DNA of 23,992 nucleotides from Bacteroidota bacterium (GCA_023388555.1 JAEWGA010000023.1:1-23992), one strand, 5' to 3'. Positions 1-8,796 are shown, numbered from the stretch's first letter. Made by a program: numbers and translations. The notes: generated from the letters alone by a model not told the origin.

Positions 1-514
1 AGAGGCTTAATGCTGGGGATATGATATGTTGGAGTACGAACATACGAATAAGGTCTGGTTCTTGTGGGTGGTCCAGGAAGAATGCGCCAACAAGAGCTTC
101 CAAAGCATCGCCAAGGATGTCATGCTCATGTAGGTTCCCTTTTAAGTTGTGCCGTAGCACACGGTCCAGAGCCAGGTGTTGTTGTGCTATGGCATTAAGG
201 GTTTTCCGGCACACAATGCATTTACGGGCTTGTGTTAATTCACCTTCGTTCCAAGCGGGGAAGTTTTGTATTAAGTATTCGCTTACATATAGTTCTATTA
301 CAGTATCTCCAAAAAACTCAAGACGCTCGTTATTCTTCGAGTCCGAGGTTTGGTTTGAAAACGAGGAATGTGTTAGTGCCGTTTTGTATAAATCGTAGTT
401 ATTTACCGGTAGTTTTAGTCCGTAGGTAATGTATTGTATTAGTTCGGCCTCGGTTAGTGGGGTGTTGGTGTTGTGTGTAGCAAAAAAGGTTTTCAGGTCG
501 GGAAACAGCTTCAT
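1..514 (-). CDS. rnc: Ribonuclease III, partial (N-terminal 171 residues)
   Basis: Endoribonuclease that cuts double-stranded RNA, including rRNA precursors, in the cytoplasm. The frame is open from an ATG at 514-512 to the window edge, so the C-terminal part, including the expected dsRNA-binding domain, lies outside. The nuclease signature NERLEFFGD is at residues 62-70 and GDALEALVG at 135-143. By comparison with characterised family members the metal ligands would be E66, D70, D136 and E139, all present. It lies downstream of fabF on the same strand, and the acpP-fabF-rnc order is familiar in Bacteroidetes. An intrinsic terminator sits in the 97-base gap after fabF, and I see no clear -7 box for rnc itself. 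It may therefore depend on read-through or on a promoter I cannot recognise. Confidence 0.95.
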   Translation of the reverse strand, partial: MKLFPDLKTFFATHNTNTPLTEAELIQYITYGLKLPVNNYDLYKTALTHSSFSNQTSDSKNNERLEFFGDTVIELYVSEYLIQNFPAWNEGELTQARKCIVCRKTLNAIAQQHLALDRVLRHNLKGNLHEHDILGDALEALVGAFFLDHPQEPDLIRMFVLQHIISPALSL

Positions 515-544
515 AGTATATTCACATTTAAGTTAGTTATGTAA

Positions 545-589
545 ACAAAAATCCCCCGCTGGAAGCCTAATAGCCTCCAAACGGGGGAT
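545..589 (-). terminator. Intrinsic terminator after fabF
   Basis: An 8-bp outer stem (551-558 with 582-589, CCCCCG-type) encloses a second stem (560-566 with 573-579, one mismatch). Read on the minus strand it is followed by a TTTTTG tract. It lies 23 bases past the fabF stop and before rnc, so it should end most fabF transcripts. Confidence 0.85.
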
Positions 590-611
590 GTATTTGCAGT
601 AAGGGGAAGCC

Positions 612-1868
612 TTACTCTTCGTATTTTTTGAAGATAGCTGTAGCGTTATGTCCGCCAAAACCAAAGGTGTTGGAGAGCGCAGCGCGTACGGTACGCTCTT
701 GTTTGGTGTTGAAGGTGAAGTTAAGGTTGTAGTCTATCTCGGGGTCTTCATCTCCTTCGGCATGGTTGATGGTAGGGGGAACAACATCGTTCTTCACGGC
801 TAAGATGCTAAAGAGCGACTCTATTGCACCGGCAGCTCCAAGGAGGTGTCCGGTCATGGACTTAGTGGAACTTATATTTAGCTTGTAGGCGTGTTCTCCA
901 AAAACGTCTTTTATGGCTTTTACTTCGGATATATCACCTACTGGTGTGGATGTCCCGTGCACATTGATATAGTCGATATCTTCGGGTTGCATTCCAGCAT
1001 CTTCCAAAGCGTTATGCATCACTAACTTAGCCCCTAACCCTTCGGGGTGAGAAGCCGTGAGGTGGTATGCATCGGCCGATAGGCCTGTTCCTACTAACTC
1101 GGCGTAAATTTTAGCGCCTCTTGCGCGGGCGTGCTCCAGTTCTTCTAACACAATGGCGGCCCCACCTTCTCCCATCACGAAACCATCCCGGCTGGCGCTG
1201 AAGGGTCGGCTTGCTGTTTCGGGGGAGTCGTTACGGGTAGAAAGGGCATTCATGGCGTTAAAGCCAGCTAAGCCAGAAATGGATATAGCAGCTTCGGCTC
1301 CCCCGGTGATAATGGCATCGGCTTTACCTAAGCGTATGTAGTTGAAGGCGTCGGCAATGGCGTTTGTGCCCGAAGCACATGCCGATACCGTTGCGTAGTT
1401 GGGGCCTCGTAGCCCGTACTTCATGCTGATGTGTCCGGCTGCAATATCGGCAATCATTTTAGGAATGAAGAAGGGGCTGAACTTAGGTCCTACGGCGGGG
1501 TCGTATTGCATTACCTCCAGTTCGAAGGTGCGTATACCACCAATACCAGCGGCAAAGATAACGCCTATGCGGTTGGTATTTTCGGTTTCGAAGTTAAGGC
1601 CGGAGTCCTGTATAGCTTCGTCGGCACAAATCATCCCGAACATGCTGTAACGGTCGAACTTACGTGCCTCTTTCCTGTCGAAATAATCGTTGGGGTTAAA
1701 GTCCTTTACTTCGCATGCGAAGTGTGTTTTGAATAGTGTAGTGTCGATTTGTGTGATGGGGGCAGCTCCGCTTTTACCGGCCAAAATATTTTGCCAGGTT
1801 TCTTGTACGTTTTTCCCCAGCGGAGATATAGTGCCTAAGCCAGTCACTACTACTCTTTTTAGCTCCAT
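612..1868 (-). CDS. fabF: Beta-ketoacyl-ACP synthase II
   Basis: Condensing enzyme of type II fatty acid synthesis: it extends acyl-ACP by two carbons using malonyl-ACP in the cytoplasm. The 418-residue length is normal for FabF. The nucleophile is Cys164 in TVSACASGTNA, and the two catalytic histidines are H304 (NVHGTSTPVGD) and H341 (KSMTGHLLGAAG), with K336 in the latter motif. The ATG at 1868 begins the standard MELKRVVVTGLG N-terminus. It lies 143 bases downstream of acpP on the same strand. Both that gap and the gap to rnc contain intrinsic terminators. I find no TAnnTTTG box directly before fabF, so it may be transcribed by read-through from acpP. Confidence 0.97.
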   Translation of the reverse strand: MELKRVVVTGLGTISPLGKNVQETWQNILAGKSGAAPITQIDTTLFKTHFACEVKDFNPNDYFDRKEARKFDRYSMFGMICADEAIQDSGLNFETENTNRIGVIFAAGIGGIRTFELEVMQYDPAVGPKFSPFFIPKMIADIAAGHISMKYGLRGPNYATVSACASGTNAIADAFNYIRLGKADAIITGGAEAAISISGLAGFNAMNALSTRNDSPETASRPFSASRDGFVMGEGGAAIVLEELEHARARGAKIYAELVGTGLSADAYHLTASHPEGLGAKLVMHNALEDAGMQPEDIDYINVHGTSTPVGDISEVKAIKDVFGEHAYKLNISSTKSMTGHLLGAAGAIESLFSILAVKNDVVPPTINHAEGDEDPEIDYNLNFTFNTKQERTVRAALSNTFGFGGHNATAIFKKYEE

Positions 1869-1913
1869 ATGATGGTTGCGATTATAGTATTTCGAATAAT
1901 TGGGAGTATACTA

Positions 1914-1958
1914 AAAAGCCCTAATGCCAATGACAGTGCACCGAGCATCAGGGCTTTT
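1914..1958 (-). terminator. Intrinsic terminator/attenuator between acpP and fabF
   Basis: Arms 1914-1927 and 1945-1958 form a 14-bp stem with a 17-base loop. In the minus-strand RNA all 14 positions pair, one of them G-U; in the plus-strand RNA the same position is an A-C mismatch, so the element is tuned to the minus strand. The descending arm ends in GCTTTTT. It should terminate most acpP transcripts and let a fraction continue into fabF. Confidence 0.85.
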
Positions 1959-2011
1959 GTAAGGTTCTGCCCATTTTTTTAGGGCATTGGGGTATACGGT
2001 TATTAGGCGTA

Positions 2012-2254
2012 TTAAGCTTGGTGCTCGCTAATGAATTTTATTGCGTCACCTACCGTTTGGATTTCTTGAGCCTCTTGGTCGTCGATGTTGATACCAAATT
2101 GCTTTTCGAATTCCATGATAAGTTCTACAGTGTCCAGTGAGTCGGCACCTAAGTCGTTAGTGAAGTTAGCCTTTTCGGTTACTTCATTTTCGTCGACACC
2201 TAACTTATCTACGATGATGCTCTTTACCTTTTCTTCGATTTCTTTGTTTGACAT
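2012..2254 (-). CDS. acpP: Acyl carrier protein
   Basis: Small acidic cytoplasmic carrier that holds growing acyl chains on a 4'-phosphopantetheine arm. It is 80 residues long, usual for the family. The attachment site is Ser39 in the [15 protein letters not shown] motif. The N-terminus [14 protein letters not shown] is typical. It is first in the acpP-fabF-rnc block and divergent from purN, with 144 bases between the two start codons. A -7 box (2296-2303) lies upstream and a strong terminator downstream, which fits a short, abundant, mostly monocistronic message. The transferase encoded at 12035-12619 is a candidate to load its prosthetic group. Confidence 0.98.
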   Translation of the reverse strand: MSNKEIEEKVKSIIVDKLGVDENEVTEKANFTNDLGADSLDTVELIMEFEKQFGINIDDQEAQEIQTVGDAIKFISEHQA

Positions 2255-2295
2255 GACAGTGTCACTTTATAGGTTAGTACTCTTTTGTTTTGTTA

Positions 2296-2303
2296 CAAAA
2301 GTA
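2296..2303 (-). promoter_or_regulatory. Putative -7 box of the acpP promoter
   Basis: The minus strand reads TACTTTTG, matching the Bacteroidetes sigma consensus TAnnTTTG, 41 bases upstream of the acpP start. A T-rich stretch (TTTTTAC) lies about 20 bases further upstream in the place of the weak -33 element. This is a motif match only. Confidence 0.5.
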
Positions 2304-2398
2304 GGTATTTTTACCAATGAGCGAGTAAAAAGCAGCGGTTGCCCCCCTTAATACTGCTCACTTACCACACCGATGTGCAAAACTTAACCTTTTTTAAA

Positions 2399-2977
2399 AT
2401 GAAAACTATTGCCATTTTTGCTTCGGGCAGCGGAACCAATGCCGAAAACATAATAAAATACACCACCACAGCTGGGTGTAACTACAAAGTAGCCTGCGTT
2501 GTGTACAACCGTAAGCAGGCCCAGGTGAAGGATCGTGCTGCAGCGTTAGGCATTCCGGCCCTATACATAGCGCCAGAACAGTGGTCCGAGCCTGCTACGG
2601 TTTTAGGATTGTTGCGCCCTTTTTGCCCCGATGCCATTATACTGGCGGGCTTCCTGCGGATGGTGCCAGGCTACCTGTTGGAGGCTTACCCCGAGCGTAT
2701 ACTTAACATACACCCCGCCTTGCTACCCAGCAACTATGGTGGGAAAGGGATGTACGGCAACCGTGTTCATGAGGCGGTAAAAGCCGCTGGCGAGGCGGAA
2801 ACAGGCATCACCATACATGTTATTGATGAGGAGTACGACCAGGGAAGAATTATTTTTAGGGCAAAAGTGGGTATCTTGCCTACCGATACACCAGCAGATA
2901 TAGCCCAAAAAGTGCACGAGCTGGAGTATAAATATTACCCTGTGGTAATAGCCGATTGGTTATCTTTATTACCTTAG
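2399..2977 (+). CDS. purN: Phosphoribosylglycinamide formyltransferase
   Basis: Transfers a formyl group from 10-formyltetrahydrofolate to GAR in de novo purine synthesis. I chose the ATG at 2399, giving 192 residues, because MKTIAIFASGSGTN is the expected start of the family. An in-frame ATG 60 bases upstream would add a tail without homology. The catalytic triad is visible as N103 and H105 in NIHPALLP and D147 in DEEYDQG, matching N106/H108/D144 of the E. coli enzyme. It is divergent from acpP. The lipoprotein gene at 3020 follows after 42 bases with no terminator, so the two may be co-transcribed. No good -7 box is visible upstream. Confidence 0.96.
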   Translation: MKTIAIFASGSGTNAENIIKYTTTAGCNYKVACVVYNRKQAQVKDRAAALGIPALYIAPEQWSEPATVLGLLRPFCPDAIILAGFLRMVPGYLLEAYPERILNIHPALLPSNYGGKGMYGNRVHEAVKAAGEAETGITIHVIDEEYDQGRIIFRAKVGILPTDTPADIAQKVHELEYKYYPVVIADWLSLLP

Positions 2978-3019
2978 TAGTGGTTTATAGGTTACACACT
3001 TATTATTGCCCTAAAGCCT

Positions 3020-4078
3020 ATGCACAAGTTGTTTTTGGTTATATATACTTTTGTTGGCGTGGTGCTATGCTGTAGTTGTGCCAAGCAAAACTATTACATT
3101 GATGCACACACCAAGCGCGACGATGTAGGTAACTACATTATTAAATGGGAAGTACGCCCCGAGATGGATGGGCGGGTGGACCTTTTTGTTTCCGACGACC
3201 CAAACAGTTACCCAGCACACCCTTTTGTTTCGGAAGAAATAAACAAGCAAGTAGCAAAATATGTAACGCTCGACAACGTGTCGCGGAAGTTTTTTATGTT
3301 GGTTTTCGACCGAAAGGATATCGTAGTAACAGGAGCGCGTGTTATCCCCACCTTCGGGCCATTTAACCTGCGGGATATTGGTGGGTACCCCTCCTCCAAC
3401 GACACCTATGTGCGCTGGGGAAAAGTTTACCGCTCGGGGCGAATGGACAAAATGTCGTACCGCGACTCCCTAATGGTGCAACGCTTAGGAATACGTACAC
3501 GCCTATTGCTGCTGGACGGGCAGAGTATACCAGGCGAGTTTAAGGACGACATCCCCTCGGTACTGCTGAACTCCTCCTTAAACCTGGACCGCAACGAGCT
3601 ACTACAACAAATATTGGCCGGCAAAGCTACCGTTAAGGAGGTGCAGTTAGCCAACCAAAACTACTTGCACCAACTGGCTTTTCATAACAAAGCACAGTTT
3701 GCAATGGCCCTACAATATTTATTAGAGACAAAAAATTACCCTATCCTTATTTCCGACCAGTGGGGAAAGGATAGGGTGGCCTACCTGATGATGCTAATAC
3801 AGTGCATACTAAACATTAACCGCGGCTACATTTTGGACGACTACCTGCAAAGCAACGACCTGCTTACGGTGGCACACCTAATACCCGGGGGATACCAACT
3901 ATCCAACAGCCAGCAGGAGGCATTAACCGAGTTTTTCCGTTGCCGGTCTCGGGACATTAACAAACTGTTTGCCGACATAGAGAAACACTACGGCTCGGTA
4001 AGCAAGTATTTGGAAAAGGAGCTGAACTTTACTATGGCACAACAAGTGCGGCTTAGGCAAATACTCCTCCAATACTAA
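3020..4078 (+). CDS. Tyrosine-phosphatase-like lipoprotein, catalytic Cys replaced
   Basis: A 352-residue protein with a hydrophobic N-terminus ending in LCCSC, consistent with lipid attachment at Cys20. An N-terminal domain (about 25-110) is followed by a fold resembling the Y_phosphatase3 family: FNLRDIGGYPS at 115-125, VRWGKVYRSGRM at 131-142 and LGIRTRLLLLD at 156-166. The active-site loop should read HCxAGKDR. Here it is SDQWGKDR (245-252), so the nucleophilic Cys is Asp246 and the preceding His is Ser245, while Gly249, Lys250, Asp251 and Arg252 are kept. The C-terminal YGSVSKYLEKELNF segment is also family-like. The frame is intact, so this is not a decayed gene. It is most likely a catalytically dead, ligand- or phosphate-binding envelope lipoprotein. 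Family assignment is fairly sure; function is unknown. Confidence 0.75.
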   Translation: MHKLFLVIYTFVGVVLCCSCAKQNYYIDAHTKRDDVGNYIIKWEVRPEMDGRVDLFVSDDPNSYPAHPFVSEEINKQVAKYVTLDNVSRKFFMLVFDRKDIVVTGARVIPTFGPFNLRDIGGYPSSNDTYVRWGKVYRSGRMDKMSYRDSLMVQRLGIRTRLLLLDGQSIPGEFKDDIPSVLLNSSLNLDRNELLQQILAGKATVKEVQLANQNYLHQLAFHNKAQFAMALQYLLETKNYPILISDQWGKDRVAYLMMLIQCILNINRGYILDDYLQSNDLLTVAHLIPGGYQLSNSQQEALTEFFRCRSRDINKLFADIEKHYGSVSKYLEKELNFTMAQQVRLRQILLQY

Positions 4079-4083
4079 CCGCC

Positions 4084-4392
4084 ATGCCCCAATACTACAA
4101 CGTTACCTTCCATACCGTACCGGCATACCAGCACCAGGTGTTGCGCTACTTGCGTACCCAGCTTATTCCCACATGGCTTACCTACCCCCATTGGCATAGC
4201 CCCAAGCTATTACAAGTGGAAACACCCGAGCCTAACAGCGTAGCATTTGCCCTGCAGTGGGAGTTAGACCCCAAGGCACAGCCCTTCCGCTTTGAGCTAC
4301 ACTCCGACCCCTGTATTACCCAACTGGTGCAAGCCCTCCCTGGTGCTGTTTTACCGTTCGACACCACCATGACTCAACTGCCCCTAAGGTAA
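4084..4392 (+). CDS. DUF4286 family protein
   Basis: A 102-residue soluble protein with no signal peptide or membrane segment. The pattern YYNVTFHTVPAYQHQVLRYL, then HSPKLLQVETPE, an aromatic strand ending in a Gln-Trp (FALQWELD), and a C-terminal FDTTMTQL resembles DUF4286, a small Bacteroidetes family with an alpha/beta, possibly ferredoxin-like, fold. It starts 5 bases after the lipoprotein stop, so the two are probably translated from one message. The function is not known to me, and the assignment rests on remembered motif spacing and length. Confidence 0.7.
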   Translation: MPQYYNVTFHTVPAYQHQVLRYLRTQLIPTWLTYPHWHSPKLLQVETPEPNSVAFALQWELDPKAQPFRFELHSDPCITQLVQALPGAVLPFDTTMTQLPLR

Positions 4393-4444
4393 CCCATACC
4401 ACAGTGTTGCCCCCGCTCCCTGCCGCTAACCCCCAGATTCTGGT

Positions 4445-4452
4445 TATATTTG
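4445..4452 (+). promoter_or_regulatory. Putative -7 box of the ung-asd-GH84 unit
   Basis: TATATTTG matches TAnnTTTG and lies 28 bases before the ung start, in the 88-base gap after the DUF4286 gene. No clear -33 TTTG is visible at the expected spacing, so this is a weak call. Confidence 0.45.
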
Positions 4453-4480
4453 TACCTACCCTTACCAATAGCATACACCT

Positions 4481-5179
4481 ATGATAGATGTACAAATAGA
4501 GGAGGGCTGGAAAAATGCCTTACACCAAGAGTTTTCCGAGCCGTACTTTGCCCAACTGGTAAAGCGCGTTAGGCAAGCCTACCAAACAGGGAACGTATAC
4601 CCCAAAGCACCGGACTTGTTTAGGGCGTTTAATATGTGCCCCTACAACCAGGTGAGGGTAGTTATTTTGGGGCAGGACCCCTACCACGGTCCTGGGCAAG
4701 CCAATGGGCTTAGCTTCTCGGTACCAGCCGGAGTACCTCTGCCCCCCTCGTTACGGAACATTTTCCAAGAGATGAGCAAGGACTTAGGTGTAGCCCCACC
4801 TAAGAGCGGAGACCTTTCGCACTGGGCATCGCAGGGGGTATTGCTACTTAATGCCTCCTTAACGGTGGAAGCCCACAAACCAATGTCGCACGCCAACATA
4901 GGGTGGCATGTTTTTACCGATAACGTGATACGGCTACTCAGCCAACAAAAAGAAAACCTTGTGTTTGTTCTTTGGGGCAGTTTTGCCGCACGAAAGGAGT
5001 CGCTCATTTCCGCCCAAAAACATCTCATCCTAAAAGCACCTCACCCCTCGCCCCTCTCGGCACACCGCGGTTTTTTTGGCAGTAAGCCTTTTAGCAAAAC
5101 AAACTACTACCTGCTAACCCACCACAAACCGCTTATCCGGTGGGAAGAGGAGCATGAACACCCAACCCTAAAACTTTAA
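4481..5179 (+). CDS. ung: Uracil-DNA glycosylase (family 1)
   Basis: Removes uracil from DNA, starting base-excision repair of deaminated cytosine or misincorporated dUMP. The 232-residue length is normal. The water-activating loop GQDPYH is at 64-69 with catalytic Asp66, the uracil-binding Asn is N124 in [10 protein letters not shown], and the minor-groove loop HPSPLS is at 188-193 with His188. All match the E. coli enzyme closely. The start [10 protein letters not shown] is family-like. It is followed by asd after 29 bases with no terminator, so ung, asd and the GH84 gene probably share a transcript. Confidence 0.97.
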   Translation: MIDVQIEEGWKNALHQEFSEPYFAQLVKRVRQAYQTGNVYPKAPDLFRAFNMCPYNQVRVVILGQDPYHGPGQANGLSFSVPAGVPLPPSLRNIFQEMSKDLGVAPPKSGDLSHWASQGVLLLNASLTVEAHKPMSHANIGWHVFTDNVIRLLSQQKENLVFVLWGSFAARKESLISAQKHLILKAPHPSPLSAHRGFFGSKPFSKTNYYLLTHHKPLIRWEEEHEHPTLKL

Positions 5180-5208
5180 CCCCCATTTACCCTTACGCAA
5201 CTACCATT

Positions 5209-6213
5209 ATGAACATAGCTATTGTTGGAGCCAGCGGAGCCGTAGGGCAAGAACTCATCCGCATTATAGAGCAACGCCAATTCCCCTACAACACCATACG
5301 CCTTTTTGGTTCGGCCCGTAGCGCAGGAACTACCTATAAAGTAAACGGGAAACCTATACAGGTGGAGCTACTGAAACACGACGACAGCTTCCAGGGCATT
5401 GATATTGCCTTTGTATCCGCCGGCGCAAGTACCTCCATAGCGTATGCCGACACCATTACCAAGCACGGAGCTATTATGATAGATAACTCCAGCGCCTTTC
5501 GTATGTGCAACGACGTACCCTTAGTGGTGCCCGAAGTAAATGGGCAACAAGCACTAAACCACCCCAAAAACATTATAGCCAACCCCAACTGCACCACCAT
5601 ACAAATGGTTGTGGCTCTACAGCCGTTACACCAAATAAACCCTATCCGGAGCGTACATGTAGCCACCTACCAGTCGGCCAGCGGTGCTGGTGCCTCGGGC
5701 ATGGACGAACTGCTACAACAAACCAACGCCTACGGCCGAGGAGCGGACCCCAAGGTGGAAAAGTTCTTTTACCCCCTGTTGCACAACCTCATTCCTCAAA
5801 TAGATGTATTCACCGAGAACGACTACACCAAAGAGGAGATGAAGATGTACCACGAAACGCGTAAAATCATGAATGCCGACATCAAGGTGTCGGCCACCTG
5901 TGTGCGTGTTCCCGTAATGCGCGCCCACTCCGAAGCGGTATGGGCAACCTTCACCGCCCCCATAACTCCCGAGCAAGCCCGCCACGCCTTCCGCGAAGCA
6001 CCTGGCATAACCCTAATGGACGACCCCGCAGCCAAGCAATACCCCATGCCGTTGCCTCTCTCGGGGCAGGACGATGTGTTTGTTGGGCGCATCCGACAAG
6101 ACCTTTGCGACCCCTGCGGGCTTTCCTTCTGGTGCGTTAGCGACCAAATACGCAAAGGCGCTGCCCTAAATGCCGTACAAATAGCAGAATACCTTTTGGC
6201 CCACCGCCAGTAA
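5209..6213 (+). CDS. asd: Aspartate-semialdehyde dehydrogenase
   Basis: Reduces aspartyl phosphate to aspartate semialdehyde with NADPH, the branch point to diaminopimelate/lysine, threonine and methionine. It has 334 residues. The nucleotide-binding loop [11 protein letters not shown] is at 5-15, the nucleophile is Cys128 in NPNCTTIQM, and the acid-base His240 sits in [14 protein letters not shown]. The [13 protein letters not shown] segment (156-168) is also diagnostic. It lies between ung and the GH84 gene with gaps of 29 and 27 bases. Its diaminopimelate branch connects to the MurF reaction encoded later in the window. Confidence 0.97.
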   Translation: MNIAIVGASGAVGQELIRIIEQRQFPYNTIRLFGSARSAGTTYKVNGKPIQVELLKHDDSFQGIDIAFVSAGASTSIAYADTITKHGAIMIDNSSAFRMCNDVPLVVPEVNGQQALNHPKNIIANPNCTTIQMVVALQPLHQINPIRSVHVATYQSASGAGASGMDELLQQTNAYGRGADPKVEKFFYPLLHNLIPQIDVFTENDYTKEEMKMYHETRKIMNADIKVSATCVRVPVMRAHSEAVWATFTAPITPEQARHAFREAPGITLMDDPAAKQYPMPLPLSGQDDVFVGRIRQDLCDPCGLSFWCVSDQIRKGAALNAVQIAEYLLAHRQ

Positions 6214-6240
6214 CCAACCTAACCGTTTAACTTAAAGTTT

Positions 6241-8796
6241 ATGCGATTACCCTATTTACTGGGCTATATTGCCCTGAGTGCCTTTGCCTCCGTGTTAGGA
6301 GCGCAAGCACAAGAAACCTTCGACCTTAACTCACAACGCTCCGAAGTGCAGGACATCCGCCAACTTACAGGCCACAAAGTAGACCGAAAAGGGTTCACCC
6401 TGAACCCAACACCGCACTATATGCAGGTGACTCAGCAAGGCCAATTGGACCTTTCCCAAGGTATTACATTAGCCCCCCACGCCAAAGAGTGGAGCAGCCA
6501 TTGCGACTTTATACCCACAACCCCTAAAGGTGGTGTGCCGCTAAGCATTCAGTATGGTAAAAAATGGTCCAGCCGCAAAGGAATTAAAGCCATTGCTGGC
6601 TCCTACGCCCTTGAGGTAACCCCTAAAGGTATCTTTATTTATGCCTACGATAAGGACGGAGCATACTACGGTCTCCGAAGCCTGGAACAACTAATAGAAT
6701 GCCCAGCCGCTAAGTGGCTTAAAATACCTTTTGTAACTATTTACGATTACCCCTCGTTACCCGTAAGAGGCGTGGTGGAAGGTTTTTACGGCACTCCGTG
6801 GTCGCACCAAATGCGCCTATCGCTCATAGAGCTGTACGGTAAGTACAAAATGAACTACTACGTATACGGCCCCAAGGACGACCCCTACCACAGTACCCCC
6901 AACTGGCGCGAACCCTACCCACAGGACCAAGCCGATAAAATTAAGGACCTTATAGCAGCTTGCAACAAAAACCGAGTACACTTCGTTTGGGCTATACACC
7001 CAGGACAAGATATAAAGTGGAACGAAGAGGACTACCAACGCCTCCTGGCTAAGTTTGGCATGATGTACGACCTGGGGGTGAGGGGCTTCTCCATTTTCTT
7101 CGACGACATCTCGGGCGAAGGTACTAACCCTCGTAAGCAAGTAGAACTGCTGAACCGACTGAATAAAGAGTTTGTTAAAGCCAAAGGCGATGTTGAACCC
7201 CTCATCCTTTGCCCTACCGACTATAGCAAACTATGGGCAAACCCCTCCGAAAATGGACCCTTGGCTATTTACGGACGCGAACTGGACCCCAGCATTAGCG
7301 TATTTTGGACCGGCGATGTAGTGTGTAGCGACCTTACTACCTCTACCATGCAATGGGTGAACTCGCGCATTAAACGACCAGCCCTGTTTTGGTGGAACTT
7401 CCCCGTTACCGACTACTGCCGACACATTTTAATGCAAGGGCCAGCTTACGGCTTAGAACCTAACTTCACCGAACAAGACGTAAGAGGAGTGCTTAGCAAC
7501 CCTATGGAACATGGCGAAGCCTCCAAAATAGCCCTATACAGCACAGCCGACTACGCCTGGAATACCAACAACTACAACCCCATAGATAGCTGGGAACGTG
7601 GCATCGTTGCCTTATTCCCCGAAAACCCTGCCGCCTACCGCACCTTTGCCATACACGCCTGCGACACCGAAACAGGCTACCGCCGACAAGAGTCGTGGGA
7701 AACACAAACATTCCGCTTTAAGGACTACTCGCCCCAGTTGGCACAAGACCTTAAAAAGGAGTTTGAACGCATAGTAAAAGTGCCTGTACAAATGCGTAAC
7801 TGCACCACAGGGAAAAATTTGGTGCAGGAAATAGACCCCTGGCTAACAGAGTTCGGGAAGTTAGGCGAACGCGGATTACGGACATTGGAACTGATGGAAA
7901 CCTACCGCGCCGGAAACGATGCAGCCTTTTGGGCTTTGTACGTTAGCAACATCATGACGCCCCAGCAGGTAAAGGACTACAACGCCCACAAAATAGGTAC
8001 ACTAAAACTACAACCATTCTACGAAAATGCTATGGACGACCTTGCCGACCTCTTCTACCGCAAGCTAACAGGCAAACGCCCAGCCACAGTTAAACCTATA
8101 TCCTCCTTCGCAAACATTACCACTACCTTGGCAAAAAATATGCTGGACGGCGACACCCTAACCCACTACTCCTCGTTACGGGCACAAAGCCCCGACAGCT
8201 GGATTGGTGTGGACCTGGGGGCTGTAACACCCGTTTACGAAGTGGAAATTTTGCAAGGACGGAACTCCTATAACGATGTAGACTATTTTGATAACGCACA
8301 AATAGAATACTCCCTGGATGCTCAAACATGGAGGCAACTAACAGGGGCATTGGAGAAAACCTATAACATCTACTGGAAAGGAGAACCGGTACAAGCCAGG
8401 TACATTCGCCTAAAACGCCTCCAGTCCAAACGTACCAACTATGCATCGGTGCGCTCCTTCAGGGTAAACCCTTTGCGCCCCGAAGCCTTACCAATACGCA
8501 TCCTTTCCGATGCACCGGAGCAATACCTTAAAGCCTTCGATGCCAACCTAACCACCGCCACCGCCCCCATACAAACTCTATCCTTTACACGCCAACAAGG
8601 GGCACAGTGGCTACGCTTATTGGCAAAACTGCCTACTGCAGCAAAGGCCAAACTTATACAGTGCAACGCCCAAGGGCAACCCATTTTGGAGGCAGAGCTA
8701 ACCCAACACTTCACGCTACATGCGTTGGATGCCGAAACAGCCATCATCACCATTGAGGGCAACGGGTTAGAACTCTCGGAAGTCCTCTTCCAGTAA
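6241..8796 (+). CDS. Secreted GH84 beta-N-acetylglucosaminidase with F5/8-type C domain
   Basis: An 851-residue exported glycoside hydrolase. The signal peptide (about 1-24) ends in AQA. It is followed by a GH20b-like N-terminal domain (about 50-165). The GH84 catalytic domain (about 170-460) carries GVVEGFYGTPW, YVYGPKDDPYH and the catalytic pair Asp288-Asp289 in FFDDISGEGT, with the substrate-pocket WWNFP at 384-388. A helical region follows. Residues about 615-743 form an F5/8 type C (CBM32-like) module containing SWIGVDLG. The last 105 or so residues form a further domain I do not recognise. Family members remove terminal beta-GlcNAc by substrate-assisted catalysis. Host glycoproteins or glycosaminoglycan-derived sugars are the likely substrates of a secreted form. 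It is probably co-transcribed with asd and is followed by a strong terminator. Confidence 0.93.
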   Translation: MRLPYLLGYIALSAFASVLGAQAQETFDLNSQRSEVQDIRQLTGHKVDRKGFTLNPTPHYMQVTQQGQLDLSQGITLAPHAKEWSSHCDFIPTTPKGGVPLSIQYGKKWSSRKGIKAIAGSYALEVTPKGIFIYAYDKDGAYYGLRSLEQLIECPAAKWLKIPFVTIYDYPSLPVRGVVEGFYGTPWSHQMRLSLIELYGKYKMNYYVYGPKDDPYHSTPNWREPYPQDQADKIKDLIAACNKNRVHFVWAIHPGQDIKWNEEDYQRLLAKFGMMYDLGVRGFSIFFDDISGEGTNPRKQVELLNRLNKEFVKAKGDVEPLILCPTDYSKLWANPSENGPLAIYGRELDPSISVFWTGDVVCSDLTTSTMQWVNSRIKRPALFWWNFPVTDYCRHILMQGPAYGLEPNFTEQDVRGVLSNPMEHGEASKIALYSTADYAWNTNNYNPIDSWERGIVALFPENPAAYRTFAIHACDTETGYRRQESWETQTFRFKDYSPQLAQDLKKEFERIVKVPVQMRNCTTGKNLVQEIDPWLTEFGKLGERGLRTLELMETYRAGNDAAFWALYVSNIMTPQQVKDYNAHKIGTLKLQPFYENAMDDLADLFYRKLTGKRPATVKPISSFANITTTLAKNMLDGDTLTHYSSLRAQSPDSWIGVDLGAVTPVYEVEILQGRNSYNDVDYFDNAQIEYSLDAQTWRQLTGALEKTYNIYWKGEPVQARYIRLKRLQSKRTNYASVRSFRVNPLRPEALPIRILSDAPEQYLKAFDANLTTATAPIQTLSFTRQQGAQWLRLLAKLPTAAKAKLIQCNAQGQPILEAELTQHFTLHALDAETAIITIEGNGLELSEVLFQ

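Noticed and set aside
21..398. 125-codon plus-strand open frame at the left edge
   Set aside because: It is antisense to rnc, whose RNase III motifs are unmistakable on the minus strand.
2339..2398. Upstream in-frame ATG that would lengthen purN by 20 residues
   Set aside because: The family N-terminus starts at the Met at 2399, and the extra residues show no resemblance to it.
2255..2398. Possible replication terminus between acpP and purN, where plus-strand skew changes sign
   Set aside because: Divergent genes with C-rich coding strands explain the change, the divergent acpP/purN order is common in the phylum, and I see no dif-like site.
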